DNA of 64,000 bases from JACKNG01 sp050184115 (GTDB lineage Bacteria; Pseudomonadota; Gammaproteobacteria; Ga0077536). Shown here in pieces: positions 45,791 to 54,831 of the stretch. The stretch spans positions 434,001-498,000 of the forward strand of contig JBFXAQ010000001.1 in NCBI GenBank assembly GCA_050184115.1. Reading direction: 5' to 3'. The stretch's first letter is position 1. Each line of letters starts with the position of its first letter. A program made the translations under genes and the position numbers. The notes under the pieces are model-generated. The model searched no databases. It saw only the letters and a list, made by a program, of their open reading frames with translations, and was not told where the DNA came from.

Positions 45791-46618
45791 ATGCCTCTAA
45801 TCAAAGCCAAACCCACCTCCGCCGGTCGCCGCGGTGTCTTGTCGGTCGTCACGCCTGGCCTGCACAAGGGGGCACCCCACGAGCCGCTCGTTGAGAAGCA
45901 GGTGCGGGGATCCGGCCGAAACAACCAGGGCCGTGTCACCGTCCGGCATCGGGGCGGCGGCCACAAGCAACGCTACCGCGTCATCGACTTCAAACGTTCG
46001 AAGGACGGTATCGACGCCAAGGTCGAGCGCATCGAATACGACCCGAACCGCACATCACACATCGCGCTCCTGTTGTATGCCGATGGTGAGCGTCGATACA
46101 TCGTTGCCCCAAAGGGTGTCGCGGCCGGCGCCGTCTTGCGCTCAGGTGTAGATGCGCCGATCCAGGTCGGCAATTGCCTTCCGCTGCGTAATATTCCGGT
46201 CGGGTCGCAGGTCCACTGCGTCGAACTCAAGCCGGGCAAGGGCGCGCAGATCGCGCGCAGCGCCGGCGCCAGCGTGCAGTACGTCGCGCGCGAGGGCGCT
46301 TACGCGACTTTGCGTCTGCGCTCTGGTGAGATGCGCAAGGTTCCGATCGAGTGTCGGGCTACATTGGGCGAGGTTGGCAACTCGGAGCACGGCCTGCGCT
46401 CACTCGGCAAGGCCGGTGCCAAGCGCTGGCGCGGCGTGCGTCCCACCGTGCGCGGTGTCGCCATGAACCCGGTCGATCATCCGCACGGCGGTGGTGAAGG
46501 CCGCACCTCTGGCGGCCGCCACCCGGTCAGCCCGTGGGGGCAGCCTACCAAGGGTCACAAGACCCGACACAACAAGCGTACCGACGATCTCATTGTCCGT
46601 CGGCGCAACAAGCGATAG
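45791..46618 (+). CDS. rplB: 50S ribosomal protein L2
   Basis: 275 residues. Zinc-free L2 with GSGRNNQGRVTVRHRGGGHK and the conserved C-terminal GVAMNPVDHPHGGGEGRT loop containing the His near the peptidyl transferase centre. 15 bases after rplW. Confidence 0.98.
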   Translation: MPLIKAKPTSAGRRGVLSVVTPGLHKGAPHEPLVEKQVRGSGRNNQGRVTVRHRGGGHKQRYRVIDFKRSKDGIDAKVERIEYDPNRTSHIALLLYADGERRYIVAPKGVAAGAVLRSGVDAPIQVGNCLPLRNIPVGSQVHCVELKPGKGAQIARSAGASVQYVAREGAYATLRLRSGEMRKVPIECRATLGEVGNSEHGLRSLGKAGAKRWRGVRPTVRGVAMNPVDHPHGGGEGRTSGGRHPVSPWGQPTKGHKTRHNKRTDDLIVRRRNKR

Positions 46619-46632
46619 GGGCGGAGGAACAC

Positions 46633-46905
46633 ATGCCGCGTTCGATCAAGAAGGGTCCGTTCATCGACCATCACCTGGTGAAGAAGGTCGAGGAAGCACG
46701 GGAAAAGAACGACAAGCGTCCGATCAAGACCTGGTCGCGTCGCTCGCTCATCATGCCGGACATGGTGGGGCTGACGATTGCCGTGCACAACGGACGCCAG
46801 CACATGCCGGTATACGTGTCCGAGAACATGGTTGGACACAAGCTCGGTGAGTTTGCTCCGACCCGGACGTTCCGCGGCCACGTCGCAGACAAGAAGTCCC
46901 GATAA
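46633..46905 (+). CDS. rpsS: 30S ribosomal protein S19
   Basis: 90 residues from ATG 46633 with GGAGG ribosome site; the longer upstream frame lies in rplB. PRSIKKGPFIDHHLVKKV and GHKLGEFAPTRTFRGH are diagnostic. Confidence 0.98.
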   Translation: MPRSIKKGPFIDHHLVKKVEEAREKNDKRPIKTWSRRSLIMPDMVGLTIAVHNGRQHMPVYVSENMVGHKLGEFAPTRTFRGHVADKKSR

Positions 46906-46927
46906 TCGGGCTCTCAGGAATTGGAAA

Positions 46928-47266
46928 ATGGCGACTGAAGCAAAACTTCGCAACGCGCGCATCGCGGCCCAGAAGATGCGACTGGTCGCGGACCAGGTCC
47001 GTGGCCTGCCGGTCGAACAGGCGCTCAACGTGCTGGCGTTCAGCAACAAGAAGGCCGCCCACCTGATCAAGAAGGTATTGGAGTCGGCAATCGCGAACGC
47101 CGAGCATAACGATGGCGCTGACGTCGACGAGTTGAAAGTCAGCCGGATCATGGTCGACGAAGGTCCGACCATGAAGCGCTGGCGTGCGCGCGCGCGCGGT
47201 CGTGCCGCGAAGATTCTCAAGCGAACCAGTCACGTGACCGTCGCGGTCGAAGAAGCGGGGCGTTAA
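46928..47266 (+). CDS. rplV: 50S ribosomal protein L22
   Basis: 112 residues from ATG 46928. RNARIAAQKMRLVADQVRG start and GPTMKRWRARARGRA beta-hairpin that lines the exit tunnel (macrolide/arrest-peptide site). Upstream in-frame codons belong to rpsS. Confidence 0.97.
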   Translation: MATEAKLRNARIAAQKMRLVADQVRGLPVEQALNVLAFSNKKAAHLIKKVLESAIANAEHNDGADVDELKVSRIMVDEGPTMKRWRARARGRAAKILKRTSHVTVAVEEAGR

Positions 47267-47270
47267 GACC

Positions 47271-47945
47271 ATGGGTCAGAAAGTACATCCGTATGGCATC
47301 CGCCTTGGCATCGTCAAGGATTGGACCTCTACCTGGTATGTCGATACGAAGCAGTATGCCGACTATCTCAACCTCGACTTGGCGGTGCGCGAGTTTCTGC
47401 GCAAGAAGTTGTCGCATGCGTCGGTGAGCCGCATACAGATCGAACGCCCCGCGAATAACGCGCGGATCATCATCCACACCGCACGCCCCGGCATCGTCAT
47501 TGGTAAGAAGGGTGAGGACATCGAAGCACTGCGCAAGCAGGTCAGCAAGTTGATGGGTGTCCCCGCGCACATCAGTGTCGAGGAGATCCGCAAGCCGGAA
47601 CTCGACGCCTATCTCGTCGCAGAATCGGTGGCCCAACAGCTCGAGCGCCGGATCATGTTCCGTCGGGCAATGAAGCGCGCCGTTTCCAATTCGATGCGTC
47701 TAGGCGCTGAGGGCATCAAGATCAACGTTGCTGGTCGTCTGAACGGAGCCGAGATCGCGCGTTCGGAGTGGTATCGCGAAGGCCGAGTCCCACTGCACAC
47801 GCTTCGCGCAGACATCGACTACGGCTTTGCCGAAGCCAACACTACGTATGGCGTCATCGGTGTGAAGGTCTGGATCTTCAAGGGCGAGATCGTGAGCAAG
47901 CACGACGACTCAGCACCCGAAGAGCCCGAGTCGAGCGCGGCCTGA
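47271..47945 (+). CDS. rpsC: 30S ribosomal protein S3
   Basis: 224 residues. GQKVHPYGIRLGIVKDW start, KH domain with GIVIGKKGEDIEALR, and the basic AEIARSEWYREGRVPLHTLR segment of the mRNA entry helicase site. Starts 4 bases after rplV. Confidence 0.98.
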   Translation: MGQKVHPYGIRLGIVKDWTSTWYVDTKQYADYLNLDLAVREFLRKKLSHASVSRIQIERPANNARIIIHTARPGIVIGKKGEDIEALRKQVSKLMGVPAHISVEEIRKPELDAYLVAESVAQQLERRIMFRRAMKRAVSNSMRLGAEGIKINVAGRLNGAEIARSEWYREGRVPLHTLRADIDYGFAEANTTYGVIGVKVWIFKGEIVSKHDDSAPEEPESSAA

Positions 47946-47978
47946 GCGAGCCCGCACCGATAACCAGGAATTGCAATC

Positions 47979-48392
47979 ATGCTGCAACCCAAGAATACCA
48001 AGTTCCGCAAACAGCAGAAGGGACGCAACCGGGGCCTCGCACAGCGGGGCAATAAGGTCAGCTTTGGCGAGTATGCGCTGAAAGCAACCTCGGGTGGACG
48101 TGTCACTGCGCGCCAGATCGAAGCAGCGCGACGTGCCATCACCCGCCATGTCAAGCGCGGTGCCAAGGTCTGGATCCGTATCTTCCCGGACAAGCCGATT
48201 TCCAAGAAGCCGCTGGAGGTTCGCCAGGGCAAGGGCAAGGGCAATGTCGAGTACTGGGTTGCCCAGGTCAAACCCGGCACCGTGCTCTACGAAATGGAAG
48301 GTACGACCGAGGAACTCGCGCGAGAGGCCATGCGCCTAGCCGCGGCCAAACTGCCGGTACGAACCACCTTTGCAACGCGGACGGTGCTGTGA
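47979..48392 (+). CDS. rplP: 50S ribosomal protein L16
   Basis: 137 residues. LQPKNTKFRKQQKGRNRG and IEAARRAITRHVKRGAKVWI. Near the A-site tRNA elbow. Its TGA is fused with the rpmC ATG (TGATG). Confidence 0.98.
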   Translation: MLQPKNTKFRKQQKGRNRGLAQRGNKVSFGEYALKATSGGRVTARQIEAARRAITRHVKRGAKVWIRIFPDKPISKKPLEVRQGKGKGNVEYWVAQVKPGTVLYEMEGTTEELAREAMRLAAAKLPVRTTFATRTVL

Positions 48393-48592
48393 TGAAAGCC
48401 AGCGAATTGCGCGCGAAGAGCGAGCAGGAACTCAAGACCTTGTTGCTAGAACTGCGGCGCAAGCAGTTCAACATGCGCATGCAGGCCGGATTCGGTCAGC
48501 CGGCGCGCGCCAGCGATATCCGTGAGACGCGCAAGGATATCGCTCGCATCAAGACCATTATCGAGGAGCGTCGTCAGGGTAACGCGGCATGA
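48392..48592 (+). CDS. rpmC: 50S ribosomal protein L29
   Basis: 66 residues from ATG 48392; GTG 48389 is one codon upstream. KASELRAKSEQELKTLLLEL and RKQFNMRMQ are typical. Two-helix hairpin near the tunnel exit. ATGA overlap with rpsQ. Confidence 0.96.
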   Translation: MKASELRAKSEQELKTLLLELRRKQFNMRMQAGFGQPARASDIRETRKDIARIKTIIEERRQGNAA

Positions 48593-48855
48593 GCGAAGAC
48601 AACAAACAACCCCGTACGCTGGTCGGCCAGGTCGTCAGCAACCGCATGGACAAGACTATCACCGTGCTGATCGAACGCCGCGTCGAACACCCGCTGTACC
48701 GCAAGTACGTGCGCAAGTCGACACGACTGATGGCGCACGATGAGAACAACGAGTGCAATCAAGGCGACACCGTGGCCATCGAAGAATGCCGCCCGTTGTC
48801 CAAGCGCAAGAGCTGGCGGCTGCAGCGCGTAATCGAACGCGCAACGCAGGTCTGA
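48589..48855 (+). CDS. rpsQ: 30S ribosomal protein S17
   Basis: 88 residues. LVGQVVSNRMDKTITVLIER and LYRKYVRKSTRLMAHDENN; OB-fold primary 16S binder. Last gene of the S10 operon. Confidence 0.97.
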   Translation: MSEDNKQPRTLVGQVVSNRMDKTITVLIERRVEHPLYRKYVRKSTRLMAHDENNECNQGDTVAIEECRPLSKRKSWRLQRVIERATQV

Positions 48856-48890
48856 CAGACACCAAGAACGGGCAGTTCCGGAGTTAGAAC

Positions 48891-49259
48891 ATGATTCAGA
48901 TGCAAAGCATGCTCGACGCAGCGGATAACAGTGGCGCGCGACGCTTGATGTGCATCAAGGTGCTCGGCGGATCCAAGCGCCGCTACGCCAACATCGGCGA
49001 CGTCATCAAGGTCACCGTAAAGGAGGCTATCCCACGCGGCAAGGTTCGCAAAGGGGACGTCTTCAACGCCGTGGTCGTGCGTACGCGCAAGGGAGTCCGT
49101 CGTCCAGATGGCTCGCTAATCCGCTTCGACGGTAACGCCGCGGTGCTGCTTGATAAGCAGCTAAATCCTGTCGGTACGCGCATTTTCGGACCGGTGACCC
49201 GCGAGCTGCGCGGTGAGAAGTTCATGCGCATCGTGTCGCTGGCGCCCGAAGTGCTCTAG
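48891..49259 (+). CDS. rplN: 50S ribosomal protein L14
   Basis: 122 residues; MIQMQSMLDAADNSGARRLM start and AAVLLDKQLNPVGTRIFGPV. First gene of the spc operon, 35 bases after rpsQ with no obvious separate promoter. Confidence 0.98.
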   Translation: MIQMQSMLDAADNSGARRLMCIKVLGGSKRRYANIGDVIKVTVKEAIPRGKVRKGDVFNAVVVRTRKGVRRPDGSLIRFDGNAAVLLDKQLNPVGTRIFGPVTRELRGEKFMRIVSLAPEVL

Positions 49260-49281
49260 GGCGACGCGGAGAGTAAGCAAG

Positions 49282-49599
49282 ATGAAAAAGATCAAGAAGG
49301 GTGACCGCGTCTACGTCCTGAGCGGGCGAGACCGCGGCAAACAAGGCACCGTGATGCGCGTCTATGCTGATGACCGGGTCATCGTCGAAGGCATCAACAT
49401 GGTCAAGCGCCACACCAAGCCGAATCCCCAGATGGGGACCCCCGGTGGCATCGTCGAGAAGGAAGCACCGCTCCAGGTCTCCAACGTGGCGCTGTTCAAT
49501 CCGGTGACACAGAAGCCGGACCGCGTCGGCTTCCGCCAATTGGAGGATGGGCGCAAGGTGCGCTTTTTCAAGTCGAACGGCGAAGTCGTCGACGCCTAA
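49282..49599 (+). CDS. rplX: 50S ribosomal protein L24
   Basis: 105 residues from ATG 49282; the extended frame at 49213 overlaps rplN. KOW motif GDRVYVLSGRDRGKQGTV; assembly initiator protein. Confidence 0.97.
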   Translation: MKKIKKGDRVYVLSGRDRGKQGTVMRVYADDRVIVEGINMVKRHTKPNPQMGTPGGIVEKEAPLQVSNVALFNPVTQKPDRVGFRQLEDGRKVRFFKSNGEVVDA

Positions 49600-49615
49600 A
49601 CCGAGGTCCAGAGAG

Positions 49616-50155
49616 ATGCCCAGGCTGGAACAGCACTACCGCGAGACCGTAACGAAGGAACTGATGGACAAGTTCAAGTACGGCAGCGTGATGGAAATTC
49701 CCAAGATCACCAAGATCACGCTGAATATGGGACTCGGCGAAGCCGTCGGCGACAAGAAGGTGATCGAACATGCCGTCAGCGATCTTCGCCTGATCTCTGG
49801 ACAGCAACCGGTCGTGACCCTCGCGCGCAAATCCATCGCGGGTTTCAAGATTCGAGATGGGTGGCCGATCGGCGCGAAAGTCACCTTGCGGCGCGATCGT
49901 ATGTACGAGTTCCTGGATCGGCTGATCAATATCGCGATCCCGCGAATCCGCGATTTCCGCGGCCTCAACCCACGCGCATTCGATGGGCGAGGCAACTACA
50001 ACATGGGTGTCAAGGAGCAGATCATCTTCCCGGAGATCGACTACGACAAGATCGACGCCCTCCGCGGTATGGACATCTGCATTTCGACCACCGCCCGTAA
50101 TGACGAGGAAGGCCGCGCGTTGCTCGAAGCTTTCCGATTCCCGCTCCGGACCTAG
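49616..50155 (+). CDS. rplE: 50S ribosomal protein L5
   Basis: 179 residues from ATG 49616. Contains MEIPKITKITLNMGLGEA, ARKSIAGFKIRDGWPIG and RDFRGLNPRAFDGRGNY. Binds 5S rRNA and the P-site tRNA. Confidence 0.98.
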   Translation: MPRLEQHYRETVTKELMDKFKYGSVMEIPKITKITLNMGLGEAVGDKKVIEHAVSDLRLISGQQPVVTLARKSIAGFKIRDGWPIGAKVTLRRDRMYEFLDRLINIAIPRIRDFRGLNPRAFDGRGNYNMGVKEQIIFPEIDYDKIDALRGMDICISTTARNDEEGRALLEAFRFPLRT

Positions 50156-50166
50156 GAATTCGCACA

Positions 50167-50472
50167 ATGGCCAAGAAGTCGATGATCAACCGCGAATTGA
50201 AGCGTGCAAAGCTCGCCCGAAAATATGCGGCACGTCGCCTGGAATTGAAGGCAATCGTCAAGGACGAGGAACGGTCCTATGACGAGCGGGAGGACGCACG
50301 CAACCGCCTGCAGAAATTACCGCGCGACTCGAGTCCGGTGCGCGGTCGTAATCGTTGCCGTCTGACCGGGCGGCCACACGGCTTCTATCGCAAGTTCGGT
50401 CTCGGCCGCAACGAGTTGCGTCGCCTCGCCATGCAGGGGCACGTGCCCGGCCTGGTCAAGGCCAGCTGGTAA
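50167..50472 (+). CDS. rpsN: 30S ribosomal protein S14 (zinc-free type)
   Basis: 101 residues, the long C-minus form as in E. coli; only one Cys (RNRCRLTGRPHGFYRKF), so no zinc site. Ends GHVPGLVKASW. Confidence 0.98.
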   Translation: MAKKSMINRELKRAKLARKYAARRLELKAIVKDEERSYDEREDARNRLQKLPRDSSPVRGRNRCRLTGRPHGFYRKFGLGRNELRRLAMQGHVPGLVKASW

Positions 50473-50492
50473 TCGACGAAGGTACCGTACCA

Positions 50493-50888
50493 ATGAGTAT
50501 GCAAGATCCAATCGGCGACATGTTGACCCGACTACGCAACGCTCAAGCGCGTTCGAAACGTGAAGCGGTCATGCCGGCTTCGGGCAAGAAGGCTGCGATT
50601 GCCGAAGTGCTTAAGAACGAAGGTTACATCGTTGACTACCGACTCGACGGTGAGGGCGCCACACGCACTCTGACGGTCGAACTCAAGTACTACCGGGGAA
50701 AGCCGGTCATCGAGCGCATTCAACGCGTGAGTCGTCCCGGCCTGCGTGTCTATCGTTCGAAGGACGAACTGCCATCGATCGTTGGCGGCCTCGGTGTAGC
50801 CATCGTCTCGACTTCGAAAGGGTTGATGAGTGACCGCGAGGCTCGCGCGCAGGGCATCGGTGGCGAAGTCATCTGTTCGGTCTACTGA
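50493..50888 (+). CDS. rpsH: 30S ribosomal protein S8
   Basis: 131 residues from ATG 50493; the upstream frame lies in rpsN. QDPIGDMLTRLRNAQ start and the C-terminal STSKGLMSDREARAQGIGGE. In E. coli S8 represses the spc operon by binding near rplE. Confidence 0.98.
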   Translation: MSMQDPIGDMLTRLRNAQARSKREAVMPASGKKAAIAEVLKNEGYIVDYRLDGEGATRTLTVELKYYRGKPVIERIQRVSRPGLRVYRSKDELPSIVGGLGVAIVSTSKGLMSDREARAQGIGGEVICSVY

Positions 50889-50901
50889 GGACACGCAAGC
50901 C

Positions 50902-51435
50902 ATGTCACGAGTAGGAAAGCAGCCGATCGAGTTGCCGAAGGGCGTCGAGGTCGGCATCAGTGGCAGCCTGATCACGGTAAAGGGCGCAAAGGGTACCCTG
51001 CAGCACGAAGCGCATGGATTGATTACCGTGCGTCTCGAAGACGACGCGATCCTGGTCACGCCAAACGACGAATCAAAGCTCGCCAACGCGCTGTCAGGAA
51101 CGACACGCGCCGTATTGCAGAACATGGTCACGGGAGTTTCCGCAGGTTTCGAACGGAAGCTCGAGATCGTCGGGGTTGGCTATCGTGCGGCTGTCCAGGG
51201 CAGCAAGCTCAACCTGTCGCTCGGCTATTCGCACCCGGTCGAGTTCCCGATTCCGGATGGCATAGCAATCGAAACCCCGACCCAGACGGAAGTGGTTGTG
51301 CGCGGTATTGACAAGCAGCAGGTCGGACAGGTTGCGGCGAACATCCGCGCCTATCGCCGGCCTGAGCCCTACAAGGGCAAGGGCGTTCGCTATAGCGGCG
51401 AACAGATTGTGAAGAAAGAAGCCAAAAAGAATTGA
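50902..51435 (+). CDS. rplF: 50S ribosomal protein L6
   Basis: 177 residues from ATG 50902. SRVGKQPIELPKGVEV start and RAYRRPEPYKGKGVRY C-terminal motif; two L6 folds next to the sarcin-ricin loop. Confidence 0.98.
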   Translation: MSRVGKQPIELPKGVEVGISGSLITVKGAKGTLQHEAHGLITVRLEDDAILVTPNDESKLANALSGTTRAVLQNMVTGVSAGFERKLEIVGVGYRAAVQGSKLNLSLGYSHPVEFPIPDGIAIETPTQTEVVVRGIDKQQVGQVAANIRAYRRPEPYKGKGVRYSGEQIVKKEAKKN

Positions 51436-51443
51436 GTACTGCG

Positions 51444-51797
51444 ATGGACAAGAAATCTTCGCGGCAACGTCGTGGGCGCAAGACCCGCGCAGCCATTCGC
51501 GAATTGCGCGCGACGCGGCTGTGCGTTCATCGCACCCCGCGCCACATCTACGCCCAGGTCATCTCCGCGGACGGCGCCTCGGTTCTTGCCGCGGCATCGA
51601 CCGTCGAAAAGGACTTCCGCGATTCCGGCGCTCATGGTGGCAACGTGACCGCCGCGGCGACCGTGGGCAAGCTGGTCGCGGAACGCGCTCTCGCGGCCGG
51701 CGTGCACGAGGTAGCCTTCGATCGATCCGGATTCAAGTATCACGGTCGCATCAAGGCGCTGGCCGATGCTGCTCGCGAAAGTGGACTGAAGTTCTAG
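51444..51797 (+). CDS. rplR: 50S ribosomal protein L18
   Basis: 117 residues from ATG 51444, the E. coli length; a TTG at 51432 overlapping rplF is less likely. RLCVHRTPRHIYAQVI and FDRSGFKYHGRIKALADAAR; binds 5S rRNA. Confidence 0.97.
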   Translation: MDKKSSRQRRGRKTRAAIRELRATRLCVHRTPRHIYAQVISADGASVLAAASTVEKDFRDSGAHGGNVTAAATVGKLVAERALAAGVHEVAFDRSGFKYHGRIKALADAARESGLKF

Positions 51798-51808
51798 GAG
51801 CCTGACAG

Positions 51809-52318
51809 ATGAGTGCAAACATGAACGCGCCCGATTCAAACGAAGGTTACCTCGAGAAATTGATCTCGGTGAATCGTGTCGCCAAGGTTGTCAAGGGTGG
51901 CCGAATTTTCGGCTTCTCCGCGCTCACCGTGGTGGGTGACGGCGAGGGACGCGTCGGATTCGGTCGTGGCAAAGCGCGTGAGGTCCCCGTCGCCATCCAG
52001 AAGGCGATGGAGAACGCCCGGAAGAACATGACGCGCATTGCTCTCAACGGCAGCACTCTGCAGTATCCGCTTACCGGCGAACACGGGGCGGCCAAGGTCT
52101 ACATGCAGCCGGCCTCGGAGGGAACCGGGATCATCGCCGGCGGCCCGATGCGCGCAGTGTTCGAAGTACTTGGTGTGCACAACGTCCTTGCGAAGTGCAT
52201 CGGAACCTCGAACCCAATCAATGTCGTGCGCGCGACTATCAACGGTCTTCGTGGCATGTCATCGCCCGATGAGATGGCTGCCAAGCGTGGCAAGACGGTC
52301 GAAGAGATCCGGGGGTAA
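51809..52318 (+). CDS. rpsE: 30S ribosomal protein S5
   Basis: 169 residues. VNRVAKVVKGGRIFGFSALT (the spectinomycin loop, wild-type in form) and KCIGTSNPINVVRAT. Mistranslation-control site with S4. Confidence 0.98.
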   Translation: MSANMNAPDSNEGYLEKLISVNRVAKVVKGGRIFGFSALTVVGDGEGRVGFGRGKAREVPVAIQKAMENARKNMTRIALNGSTLQYPLTGEHGAAKVYMQPASEGTGIIAGGPMRAVFEVLGVHNVLAKCIGTSNPINVVRATINGLRGMSSPDEMAAKRGKTVEEIRG

Positions 52319-52324
52319 GTGACT

Positions 52325-52510
52325 GTGTCCAACAAGAAACTGCGCCTGACGCTGTGCAAGAGCCTCAATGGTCGCTTGGCCGATCACAAGGCCTGCGCCA
52401 ACGGACTCGGCCTGCGCAAGCTTAGGCAGACCGTAGAAGTCATCGATACCCGGGAAAACCGGGGCATGGTCGACAAGATCGACTACATGCTCGAGGTCCA
52501 GGAGATCTGA
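52325..52510 (+). CDS. rpmD: 50S ribosomal protein L30
   Basis: 61 residues if started at GTG 52325, which is 9 bases after a GGGGG ribosome-site-like run; GTG 52319 adds two residues but is too close to it. LRLTLCKSLNGRLADHKACA and GLGLRKLRQTVE are typical. Confidence 0.93.
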   Translation: MSNKKLRLTLCKSLNGRLADHKACANGLGLRKLRQTVEVIDTRENRGMVDKIDYMLEVQEI

Positions 52511-52513
52511 AAC

Positions 52514-52948
52514 ATGCGACTTAACACCATAAAGCCCGGCGCGGGTGCGAAGAAGCAAGGGAAGCGCCTCGGGCGCGGCGGCGGCTCTGGCCTCGGTAAG
52601 ACGGGTGGACGCGGCCACAAAGGCCAGAAGTCTCGGGCGGGCGGCTACCACAAGGTCGGTTTCGAAGGTGGCCAGATGCCACTGCAACGGCGTCTACCGA
52701 AGTATGGCTTTCGTTCGCAGGTCAGCTTGCATGTGGATGAAATTCGCCTGCACGAACTGAACAAAGTCGAAGCGGAAACCATCGATCTGCTTGCGCTGCA
52801 TGCCGCTGGTCTCATCCGCGGCGACGTCGAACGTGTGAAGATCATCGCTTCGGGCGAGATCGCCAAGGCCGTCCACGTGAAAGGTGTCGGCGTGACGCGG
52901 GGAGCCCGCGCGGCGATCGAAGCAGCCGGAGGCCGGGTGGAAGACTGA
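52514..52948 (+). CDS. rplO: 50S ribosomal protein L15
   Basis: 144 residues. Gly/Arg-rich N-terminus (RLGRGGGSGLGKTGGRGHKG) that threads into the 23S core, and GFEGGQMPLQRRLPKYGF. Stop is 2 bases before secY. Confidence 0.98.
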   Translation: MRLNTIKPGAGAKKQGKRLGRGGGSGLGKTGGRGHKGQKSRAGGYHKVGFEGGQMPLQRRLPKYGFRSQVSLHVDEIRLHELNKVEAETIDLLALHAAGLIRGDVERVKIIASGEIAKAVHVKGVGVTRGARAAIEAAGGRVED

Positions 52949-52950
52949 TA

Positions 52951-54294
52951 GTGGCTACGAGCGCGAAAGGCATTCCCGGGGGGATCGCCGGGCTGGGCAA
53001 GCTGACGGAGTTGAGGCAACGCTTCTTCTTCCTGCTTGGTGCCTTGCTCGTGTTCCGAATCTGCACCCATATTCCGGTGCCCGGTATCAATCCGGTCGCG
53101 CTCAACGCCCTTTTCGACCAGCAGCGCGGTTCCATCCTGGACATGTTTAACATGTTTTCGGGTGGCGCACTGCAACGCTTCTCGGTCGTCGCGCTCGGCA
53201 TCATGCCGTACATCTCGGCTTCCATCATCATCCAGTTGCTCACTGTTGTGCATCCAAAGCTTGAACAGCTGAAGAAAGAAGGTGAAGCGGGACGCCGGAA
53301 GATCAACCAATACACCCGCTACTTTACCGTCGTGTTGTGTTTCTTCCAGGCGACCGGCGTCGCGGTCATGCTGGAGCAACAAACGGCAGCTGGGATGCAG
53401 CTGGTGATCGACCCGGGCCTGTCGTTCAAAATCACCTGTGTTGCAACGTTGGTCACCGGAACGCTTTTCCTGATGTGGCTGGGGGAACAAGTCACAGAGC
53501 GCGGCATCGGCAACGGCATTTCGATGATCATCTTCGCTGGAATCGTGGCGGGACTGCCGCAGGCGGTTGCCGGGACCCTGGAACTATCGCGCACGGGTGA
53601 ACTGTCCATCATTCTCGTGCTGCTTCTGCTGGCTTTGTCGGTGCTCGTTACCGGCCTCGTGGTCTTCGTCGAACGTGCGCAGCGCCGCATCACGGTCAAC
53701 TACGCGAAACAGCAACGGGGACGCCAGATGTATGGCGGACAGTCGACGAATCTGCCACTCAAGTTGAACATGGCCGGCGTGATCCCGCCAATCTTTGCCT
53801 CCAGTATCATCTTGTTCCCAGCCACGGCGGCAGGGTGGTTCGGTAATACCGAGGGTCTCGACTGGTTGCGCGACCTCAGTACTACATTGTCACCTGGGCA
53901 GCCTCTGTACGTCATGCTGTACGCGGCAGCGATCGTCTTTTTCTGCTTCTTCTACACGGCCCTCGTATTCAATCCCAAGGAGATGGCGGACAATCTCAAG
54001 AAGTCGGGGGCGTTCATCCCTGGCATCCGGCCCGGGGAGCAGACCGCTCGCTATATCGACGGCGTCATGACGCGGTTGACTGTTGCCGGCGCGGCTTACA
54101 TCACAGCAGTCTGCCTGCTGCCGGAATTCTTGATCCTTCAGCTCAACGTTCCGTTCTATTTTGGCGGCACCTCGCTGTTGATCATCGTGGTAGTCGTCAT
54201 GGACTTCATGTCGCAGGTCCAAGCACATCTCATGTCGCATCAGTACGAAGGGCTGATGAAGAAACGCAATCTCAAAGGCTACGGACGCCGTTAG
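52951..54294 (+). CDS. secY: Preprotein translocase channel subunit SecY
   Basis: 447 residues, GTG start, ten membrane helices. Plug and pore region FMLRICTHIPVPG-like (FRICTHIPVPGIN), GIMPYISASIIIQLLTV, the cytosolic loop YAKQQRGRQMYGGQSTNLPLK in parts, and the C-terminal MSHQYEGLMKKR. Partner of SecE at 27266. Confidence 0.98.
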   Translation: MATSAKGIPGGIAGLGKLTELRQRFFFLLGALLVFRICTHIPVPGINPVALNALFDQQRGSILDMFNMFSGGALQRFSVVALGIMPYISASIIIQLLTVVHPKLEQLKKEGEAGRRKINQYTRYFTVVLCFFQATGVAVMLEQQTAAGMQLVIDPGLSFKITCVATLVTGTLFLMWLGEQVTERGIGNGISMIIFAGIVAGLPQAVAGTLELSRTGELSIILVLLLLALSVLVTGLVVFVERAQRRITVNYAKQQRGRQMYGGQSTNLPLKLNMAGVIPPIFASSIILFPATAAGWFGNTEGLDWLRDLSTTLSPGQPLYVMLYAAAIVFFCFFYTALVFNPKEMADNLKKSGAFIPGIRPGEQTARYIDGVMTRLTVAGAAYITAVCLLPEFLILQLNVPFYFGGTSLLIIVVVVMDFMSQVQAHLMSHQYEGLMKKRNLKGYGRR

Positions 54295-54314
54295 GCGCAC
54301 GGCAGAGGTCCATC

Positions 54315-54428
54315 ATGAAAGTTCAGGCATCGGTAAAGAAGATTTGTCGCAATTGCCGCATCATTCGGCGCAAGGGGCAAGTGCGCGTGATCTGCAAGGA
54401 TCCACGGCACAAGCAGCGCCAGGGCTGA
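54315..54428 (+). CDS. rpmJ: 50S ribosomal protein L36 (zinc-binding type)
   Basis: A 37-residue protein between secY and rpsM: starts MKVQASVKKICRNC and ends KQRQG. Zinc ligands Cys11, Cys14, Cys27 and His32 are all present, so this is the C-plus form. ATG 54315 follows a GGCAGAGG ribosome site by 6 bases. Position is that of rpmJ in E. coli. Confidence 0.97.
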   Translation: MKVQASVKKICRNCRIIRRKGQVRVICKDPRHKQRQG

Positions 54429-54459
54429 TGGTCGACAATCGGAACCAAGAGGAAACGAC

Positions 54460-54816
54460 ATGGCTCGCGTCGCTGGAGTAAACATCCCTGACCGCAAACA
54501 TGTGGTCATTGCGTTGACCGCCATCTATGGAATCGGGCGCACTCGCGCCGGGTCCATTTGTGAGGCTGCGAACATCAACCCAACGGACCTCGTCAAGGAT
54601 TTGACCGAGGGACAACTCGACGCCCTGCGTAACGAGGTGGGCCGTTACGCGGTGGAAGGCGATCTGCGCCGCGAGGTCAGCATGAACATCAAGCGACTTA
54701 TGGATCTCGGATGCTATCGCGGCATCCGTCATCGCCGCGGTCTACCGGTCCGCGGTCAGCGAACGCGCACGAACGCACGCACCCGCAAGGGGCCACGGCG
54801 TCTGGTCAAACGATAG
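54460..54816 (+). CDS. rpsM: 30S ribosomal protein S13
   Basis: 118 residues. ARVAGVNIPDRKHVVIALT start, helix-two-turn-helix IYGIGRTRAGSICE, and the basic tail RGQRTRTNARTRKGPRR. First gene of the alpha operon; forms bridges with the large subunit. Confidence 0.98.
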   Translation: MARVAGVNIPDRKHVVIALTAIYGIGRTRAGSICEAANINPTDLVKDLTEGQLDALRNEVGRYAVEGDLRREVSMNIKRLMDLGCYRGIRHRRGLPVRGQRTRTNARTRKGPRRLVKR

Positions 54817-54831
54817 GCTCGGATTGAAGAT